Of a DNA stretch of 8,725 nucleotides, positions 5,551-8,725 are shown in pieces. The stretch spans positions 1-8,725 of the forward strand of contig CAMFIX010000106.1 of NCBI GenBank assembly GCA_945952425.1, in the 5' to 3' direction. The DNA comes from an uncultured Pseudorhodobacter sp. GTDB taxonomy: Bacteria > Pseudomonadota > Alphaproteobacteria > Rhodobacterales > Rhodobacteraceae. Position numbers and translations under genes: made by a program. The notes under the pieces were generated by a model, which was not told the origin of the DNA, searched no databases, and was given only the letters and a program-made list of their open reading frames with translations. Each line of letters starts with the position of its first letter. Positions within the stretch are counted from its first letter, which is position 1.

Positions 5551-6840
5551 ATGTTCGACCTGCTGATCCAACACGCCAACCTCCCCGACGGCCGCCGCGA
5601 CATCGACATCGCGATCCGCGGAACCACCATCGCCGAGATCGCCCCGAACATCACGGCGCAGGCGAAGGACACCATCGACGCCACCGGCCGCCTGGTCTCG
5701 CCCCCCTTCTGCGACCCGCATTTCCACATGGATGCGACGCTCTCGCTCGGCCTGCCACGCATGAACCGCTCTGGCACGCTGCTGGAGGGCATCGCGCTCT
5801 GGGGCGAGCTTCGCCCCTCCCTCACCCGCGAGGCCCTGGTCAGCCGCGCGCTGAAATACATCGACCTCGCCGTCACGCAAGGCATGGGCGCCATCCGCAC
5901 CCATGTCGACACCTCCGACCCGCGCCTCGTCACGGTCGAGGCGATGCTGGAAGTCCGCGACCTCGTCCGCGACTACCTCGACCTGCAGATCGTGGCCTTC
6001 CCGCAGGACGGCTATTACCGCGCGCCGGAGGGCGTCCAATCCCTGACCCGCGCGCTGGACATGGGCGTCGATATCGTCGGCGGCATCCCGCATTTCGAGC
6101 GCACGATGGAGGAGGGCCGCCAATCCGTCGAGGCGCTCTGCCGCATCGCCGCCGACCGCGGCCTGCCCGTCGACATGCATTGCGATGAGACCGACGATCC
6201 GCTAAGCCGCCATGTGGAAACGCTGGCCGCCGAGACCATCCGCCACGGGCTGCAGGGCCGGGTCGCGGGCTCGCACCTGACGTCCATGCATTCGATGGAC
6301 AATTATTACGTCAGCAAGCTCATCCCCCTGATAGCCGAGGCGCGGATGAATGTCATCCCGAACCCCCTCATCAACATCATGCTGCAAGGCCGCCACGACA
6401 CTTACCCCAAACGGCGCGGCATGACGCGGGTGCGGGAGTTGATGGCGGCGGGGATCAATGTCTCCTTCGGGCATGATTGCGTGATGGACCCGTGGTATGC
6501 GATGGGCTCGGGCGACATGCTCGAGGTCGGGCATATGGCGATCCATGTGGCGCAGATGGGCAGCCTGGAGGACAAGGCGGCGATCTTCGACGCGCTGACG
6601 GTGAATTCGGCCAAGACCATGGGGCTGGAGAACTACGGCCTGCGCAAGGGCGCCAAGGCCGATCTGGTCGTCCTTCAGGCCCGCGACCCGGCCGAGGCGC
6701 TGCGGCTGAAATCGGTCAAGCTGCATGTCATCCGCCGGGGCCGCGTCATCGCCCGCACCGCGCCGCGGGTGGGGGAGATCCTGATCCCCGGGCGCGCGGC
6801 GCGGATCGACCCGGCCGAGGGCTTCGCACCCGAATACTGA
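5551..6840 (+). CDS. Cytosine-deaminase-like amidohydrolase (CodA family; substrate uncertain)
   Basis: This is a 429-residue metal-dependent deaminase closely following E. coli CodA through the whole length. The metal and catalytic residues are present with a constant offset of four: His57 and His59 (DPHFHMD), Gln152 (VAFPQDG), His210 and Glu213 (MHCDETDD), His242 (GSHLTSMHS) and Asp309 (FGHDCVMDPW). These match CodA His61, His63, Gln156, His214, Glu217, His246 and Asp313, as I remember them. The next residue is Cys310 where CodA has the substrate-contacting Asp314. CodA-type signatures QGRHDTYPKRRGMTRV and HVDTSDPRL are also present. As the last gene of the xdh operon it probably deaminates a purine or pterin base linked to xanthine dehydrogenase, for example isoguanine to xanthine, rather than only cytosine. 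No good Shine-Dalgarno precedes ATG 5551 (only GCGAAAGA), and a repeat hairpin lies just upstream. Synonymous codons switch from C-ended to G-ended near 6415. Confidence 0.88.
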   Translation: MFDLLIQHANLPDGRRDIDIAIRGTTIAEIAPNITAQAKDTIDATGRLVSPPFCDPHFHMDATLSLGLPRMNRSGTLLEGIALWGELRPSLTREALVSRALKYIDLAVTQGMGAIRTHVDTSDPRLVTVEAMLEVRDLVRDYLDLQIVAFPQDGYYRAPEGVQSLTRALDMGVDIVGGIPHFERTMEEGRQSVEALCRIAADRGLPVDMHCDETDDPLSRHVETLAAETIRHGLQGRVAGSHLTSMHSMDNYYVSKLIPLIAEARMNVIPNPLINIMLQGRHDTYPKRRGMTRVRELMAAGINVSFGHDCVMDPWYAMGSGDMLEVGHMAIHVAQMGSLEDKAAIFDALTVNSAKTMGLENYGLRKGAKADLVVLQARDPAEALRLKSVKLHVIRRGRVIARTAPRVGEILIPGRAARIDPAEGFAPEY

Positions 6841-6858
6841 GGTCTGAACCTCAAGAGC

Positions 6859-6882
6859 GGTGCGTGAAATCACGCACCCTAC
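6859..6882 (-). repeat. GTAGGG-headed palindrome (copy 2) between convergent genes, possible bidirectional terminator
   Basis: GGTGCGTGA (6859-6867) and TCACGCACC (6870-6878) form a perfect 9-bp inverted repeat with two bases between, followed on the plus strand by CTAC. Read on the minus strand it is GTAGGG running into the palindrome, the layout seen at 690-711. The TAG of the transporter gene (6879-6881) is part of this head. It occupies the 38-bp gap between convergent stop codons, where a symmetric hairpin could terminate or stabilise transcripts from both sides. There is no T-tract on either side. Confidence 0.65.
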
Positions 6883-8078
6883 CGCACGGCGACCGGCTGG
6901 CCCTTCGGAAACGGCCGGAACGCCATGATGATCGCGAAAGCCCCCAGCCCAAAGACCGCGCAGGTCGCATACATCGCGCCATACCCGCCGGTCGTCTCGA
7001 AGATCCAGCCGCCCAGCCAGGGCCCCGAGGCCATGCCAAGGCTCCCCGCCATGCCGGTGCCGCCCATGATCGTCCCCATGATCCGCATCGGGAAATTCTC
7101 GCGGATCAGCACCGAATACAAAGGCATCACGCCCGCATAGATGAAGCCGAAGACCGAAGCCACGGCATAGAACTGCCAGATCGAGCCCGCGAAGGCGTAA
7201 GACCCCGCCGCCAGCGCCTGCAGGAAAAGCCCCGTCGCCAGCACGCGCTTGGCGCCGAAACGGTCGCCCAGGACGCCGAAGCCCACCCGTCCGAACATGC
7301 CCGCGATCCCCTCGACCGAATAGATCGAAACGGCGGCCATCACCGACAGCCCGCAGAGTTGCGCGTAAGAGACCGTGTGGAAGATCGGCCCGGAATGGGT
7401 GGCGCAGCAGAAGAAGTTGGTGGCGACCAGGATCAGGAAGGGCACCGAGGTGACGGCCTCGCGCACGGTCATCGTCTCGGAGGGCGCGTCCTGCATCGGG
7501 CCTTGCGGCGCCTGGGCGGGCGGGCGACGCAGGAACAGCGCCGCCGGGATCGTGACCAGCGCCACCAGCCCCGCCATGATGGCAAAGACCGCGCGCCAGT
7601 CATGCGTCTGGATCAGCTCGGCGGCGAGCGGCGACATGGTGACCGGCGCCAGCCCCATGCCCGCCGAGACCAGCGACACCGCCAGCCCGCGGTTCGTGGT
7701 GAACCAGCCCGTCACCGTCGCCATCATCGGCGCGAAAAACGCCGCCACCGCACCGCCCGCACAGATGCCGAAGATCAGCTGGAAGGCCAGAAGGCTCTGC
7801 GCCTGCCCCGCGGCCCAGAGGCTCGCCGCAAAGAGCACCGCGCCCGCCAGCACCACGGGCCGCGCGCCGAAACGGTCCGACAGGTTGCCCCAGACCATCG
7901 AGGTCACTGCCATGGCGAGAAAGGCGAAGGTCATGGCCGAGCCGATCCCCGCCACGCCCCAGCCAGTCGCCGCATCCATCGACTTCAACACCACCGGCAA
8001 CGCGAAGAGCGCCCCCATGGCGACGCAGCCCATCAGGCCTCCCGCCGCGACCACGACCCACCGATAGGACGGTTCCAT
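6879..8078 (-). CDS. Major facilitator superfamily transporter
   Basis: This is a 399-residue inner-membrane carrier with about twelve hydrophobic segments in two halves joined by a cytoplasmic loop (residues about 184-208, rich in Pro and Gln). MFS motif A appears in both halves, as GNLSDRFGARP (64-74, after TM2) and GVLGDRFGAKR (268-278, after TM8). The segment FFAPMMATVTGWFTTNRGLAVSLVSAG (115-140) resembles the TM4-TM5 region of the oxalate/formate antiporter and monocarboxylate-porter branches, so a small organic anion is a reasonable guess; the substrate cannot be read from the sequence. The start at 8078 is chosen because AGAGGGGG (8083-8090) lies just upstream and the protein then begins directly before TM1; the in-frame ATG at 8114 adds 12 charged residues and lacks a ribosome site. 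It converges on the deaminase gene and diverges from a MarR regulator, which likely controls it. Confidence 0.9.
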   Translation of the reverse strand: MEPSYRWVVVAAGGLMGCVAMGALFALPVVLKSMDAATGWGVAGIGSAMTFAFLAMAVTSMVWGNLSDRFGARPVVLAGAVLFAASLWAAGQAQSLLAFQLIFGICAGGAVAAFFAPMMATVTGWFTTNRGLAVSLVSAGMGLAPVTMSPLAAELIQTHDWRAVFAIMAGLVALVTIPAALFLRRPPAQAPQGPMQDAPSETMTVREAVTSVPFLILVATNFFCCATHSGPIFHTVSYAQLCGLSVMAAVSIYSVEGIAGMFGRVGFGVLGDRFGAKRVLATGLFLQALAAGSYAFAGSIWQFYAVASVFGFIYAGVMPLYSVLIRENFPMRIMGTIMGGTGMAGSLGMASGPWLGGWIFETTGGYGAMYATCAVFGLGAFAIIMAFRPFPKGQPVAVR

Positions 8079-8082
8079 CTTG

Positions 8083-8090
8083 CCCCCTCT
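8083..8090 (-). promoter_or_regulatory. Ribosome binding site of the MFS gene
   Basis: AGAGGGGG on the minus strand ends four bases before ATG 8078 (AGAGG core seven bases away). It is the strongest purine-rich site upstream of the gene and fixes its start. Confidence 0.7.
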
Positions 8091-8093
8091 TGA

Positions 8094-8122
8094 TTTATGC
8101 CAAGCCCGCGACACCCTGTCAC
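8094..8122 (-). promoter_or_regulatory. Candidate sigma-70 promoter for the MFS gene
   Basis: On the minus strand GTGACA (8117-8122) is a 5/6 match to the -35 consensus. CATAAA (8094-8099), preceded by an extended TGG, follows at exactly 17 bp as a 4/6 -10 box. The predicted transcript would start only about 10 bases before the ATG, inside or just before the ribosome site, so the leader is very short and the true promoter could lie slightly further upstream. Confidence 0.4.
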
Positions 8123-8137
8123 GGGGCCCGGGGCTTG
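8101..8137. repeat. Nested inverted repeats in the marR-MFS intergenic region
   Basis: CAAGCCC (8101-8107) and GGGCTTG (8131-8137) are perfect 7-bp arms around a centre that contains GACA-CCC-TGTC (8110-8120). They cover the candidate -35 box of the transporter promoter. This could be a second operator or simply G+C-rich dyad symmetry; the sequence alone does not decide. Confidence 0.35.
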
Positions 8138-8163
8138 TCCTGAACGCTTAAGTTTGATATCAA
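8135..8163 (+). promoter_or_regulatory. Candidate sigma-70 promoter for the MarR gene
   Basis: TTGTCC (8135-8140) and TATCAA (8158-8163) are each 4/6 matches to the -35 and -10 consensus with a 17-bp spacer. Transcription would begin about at 8170, the A of the start codon, predicting a leaderless or nearly leaderless mRNA. This agrees with the lack of a Shine-Dalgarno sequence. The -10 lies inside the 12-bp palindrome. Confidence 0.4.
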
Positions 8164-8164
8164 A
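8153..8164. promoter_or_regulatory. Perfect palindrome TTTGATATCAAA, likely MarR operator
   Basis: A 12-bp perfect palindrome of AT-rich type lies five bases before the marR start in a region otherwise above 65% G+C. Its size and symmetry are typical of MarR-dimer operators, and it overlaps the predicted -10 box, so binding would block marR transcription (autorepression). It is 74 bp from the divergent MFS start and could influence both genes. Confidence 0.65.
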
Positions 8165-8169
8165 TAAAG

Positions 8170-8652
8170 ATGACCGACGCAAGTCCTGCAGAGCCCGCCG
8201 AAGCCGCGCCCCCCGGGGCGGCGGCGCCCTTGGCCATCGAAACGGTGCGGGAGATTCGCGACAGCTGCCTGTGCCTGGCCACCCAGCGCGCGGCGCGGGT
8301 GCTGGCGCGGCGCTTCGACCGGCTGTTCCAGCCCTTGGGGATCACCAATGGCCAGTTTTCCATGATGGTGGCGCTGTCGGGGCAATGGCGGCCGAAACTG
8401 TCGGAGCTGGCGCAGTTCCTGGCGATGGACCAGGCGACGATGACCGCGGCGATCAAGACGCTGGAGAAACGCGGGCTGGTGGTGCTGGCGGCCGATGCCG
8501 ACGACGGGCGCATCCGCCGCCCCGGGCTGACCGAAGAGGGCCACCGCGTGGTGGCAGAGGCGGCGCCCCTGTGGAAAAGCGAACACGCCAGGCTCGCCGA
8601 AGAGCTGGCCGGAGAGGCCAAGGCCATCGCGGCGCTCTTGGCGAAGATCTGA
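8170..8652 (+). CDS. MarR-family transcriptional regulator
   Basis: This is a 160-residue winged-helix regulator that should act as a DNA-binding dimer whose affinity changes with a small ligand or oxidation. An Ala/Pro-rich N-terminal tail (1-20) precedes the dimerisation helices. The segment DSCLCLATQRAARVLARRFD (31-50) is characteristic of one MarR subgroup and has Cys33 and Cys35 placed as possible redox or ligand residues. The helix-turn-helix lies at about 75-100 (KLSELAQFLAMDQATMTAAIKTLEKRG, contact helix around MDQATMTAAIK), and the wing at 104-118 includes ADADDGRIRR with the conserved Asp-x-Arg type contact. A C-terminal helix completes the dimer interface. ATG 8170 is preferred; TTG 8230 (residue 21) is the only in-frame alternative near the conserved start. 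No ribosome site is seen. The divergent arrangement suggests it represses itself and the MFS gene. Confidence 0.92.
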   Translation: MTDASPAEPAEAAPPGAAAPLAIETVREIRDSCLCLATQRAARVLARRFDRLFQPLGITNGQFSMMVALSGQWRPKLSELAQFLAMDQATMTAAIKTLEKRGLVVLAADADDGRIRRPGLTEEGHRVVAEAAPLWKSEHARLAEELAGEAKAIAALLAKI

Positions 8653-8680
8653 ACGGGGCCAAGGACGCCCGGCGCCTCCG

Positions 8681-8725
8681 ATGCCCGCTTCGACGTTCAA
8701 GAACCTGCAGGCCTCCCCCCATGAC
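8681..8725 (+). CDS. Possible start of a further gene, cut by the window edge
   Basis: ATG 8681 opens a frame of 15 codons (MPASTFKNLQASPHD) that reaches the last base of the window. It lies 28 bp after the marR stop in the same direction, which would suit a two-gene unit. AAGGAC (8661-8666) is the only purine-rich site upstream and lies 14 bases away, rather far for a ribosome site. I do not recognise the peptide. It could also be intergenic sequence before a gene starting beyond the window. Confidence 0.3.
   Translation, partial: MPASTFKNLQASPHD

Noticed and set aside
4468..6180. Minus-strand open frame of 570 codons opposite xdhC and the deaminase
   Set aside because: Antisense shadow of two clear family members, with repetitive Gly/Asp/Ala composition.
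6477..8093. Plus-strand open frame of 538 codons opposite the MFS gene
   Set aside because: Its Arg/His/Gln/Gly-rich translation is the complement of a clear 12-helix transporter, and it starts inside the deaminase gene in another frame.
8079..8114. Upstream start of the MFS protein at 8114
   Set aside because: It would add 12 charged residues before the first membrane helix, has no ribosome site and would cover the good site AGAGGGGG at 8083-8090.
8119..8700. Minus-strand open frame of 193 codons opposite marR
   Set aside because: Antisense shadow of a clear MarR protein, with no family motifs of its own.

Overview
The window looks like a chromosomal segment of a high-GC alphaproteobacterium, most likely a member of the Rhodobacterales (Rhodobacter/Paracoccus-like). 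The reasons are the strongly G+C-ended codons, a xanthine dehydrogenase of the split two-subunit type whose sequence closely follows the Rhodobacter capsulatus enzyme as I remember it (catalytic residues fall on the same numbers), and small G/C-rich palindromic repeats of a kind I associate with this order.

Layout from left to right. At 2-568 is the C-terminal part of metF (methylenetetrahydrofolate reductase). It is followed by a hairpin-rich 3' region ending in a near-perfect intrinsic terminator (641-670). An AT-poor intergenic stretch to 888 holds a GTAGGG-headed palindrome, four T-tracts phased about 10 bp apart, and presumably the xdh promoter. At 889-6840 lies a tight plus-strand operon: xdhA ([2Fe-2S]/FAD subunit), xdhB (molybdopterin subunit, overlapping xdhA by 4 nt), xdhC (cofactor maturation chaperone, GTG start overlapping xdhB by 8 nt) and a cytosine-deaminase-like amidohydrolase. 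Converging on it is a minus-strand MFS transporter (6879-8078), and the two stop codons are separated by another GTAGGG-headed palindrome. Divergent from the transporter is a MarR-family regulator (8170-8652) with a perfect 12-bp palindrome on its promoter. A possible truncated ORF runs off the right edge.

How the genes fit together: XdhAB oxidises hypoxanthine and xanthine to urate with NAD+, XdhC delivers and protects the sulfurated molybdenum cofactor, and the deaminase probably feeds or consumes an oxidised purine or pterin. The deaminase keeps every metal and catalytic ligand of CodA but has Cys where CodA has substrate-contacting Asp314, so a substrate other than cytosine is plausible. 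The MarR/MFS pair reads as a separate, ligand-controlled transport unit.

The most unusual signal is a family of G/C-run hairpin repeats found in all three xdh genes. One copy encodes the linker between the iron-sulfur and FAD domains of XdhA. A second encodes an extra surface segment in XdhB. A third, in inverted orientation and sharing an exact 28-bp core with the second, supplies the last residues and stop codon of XdhC. These look like palindromic elements that inserted into coding sequence and were kept in frame as protein.
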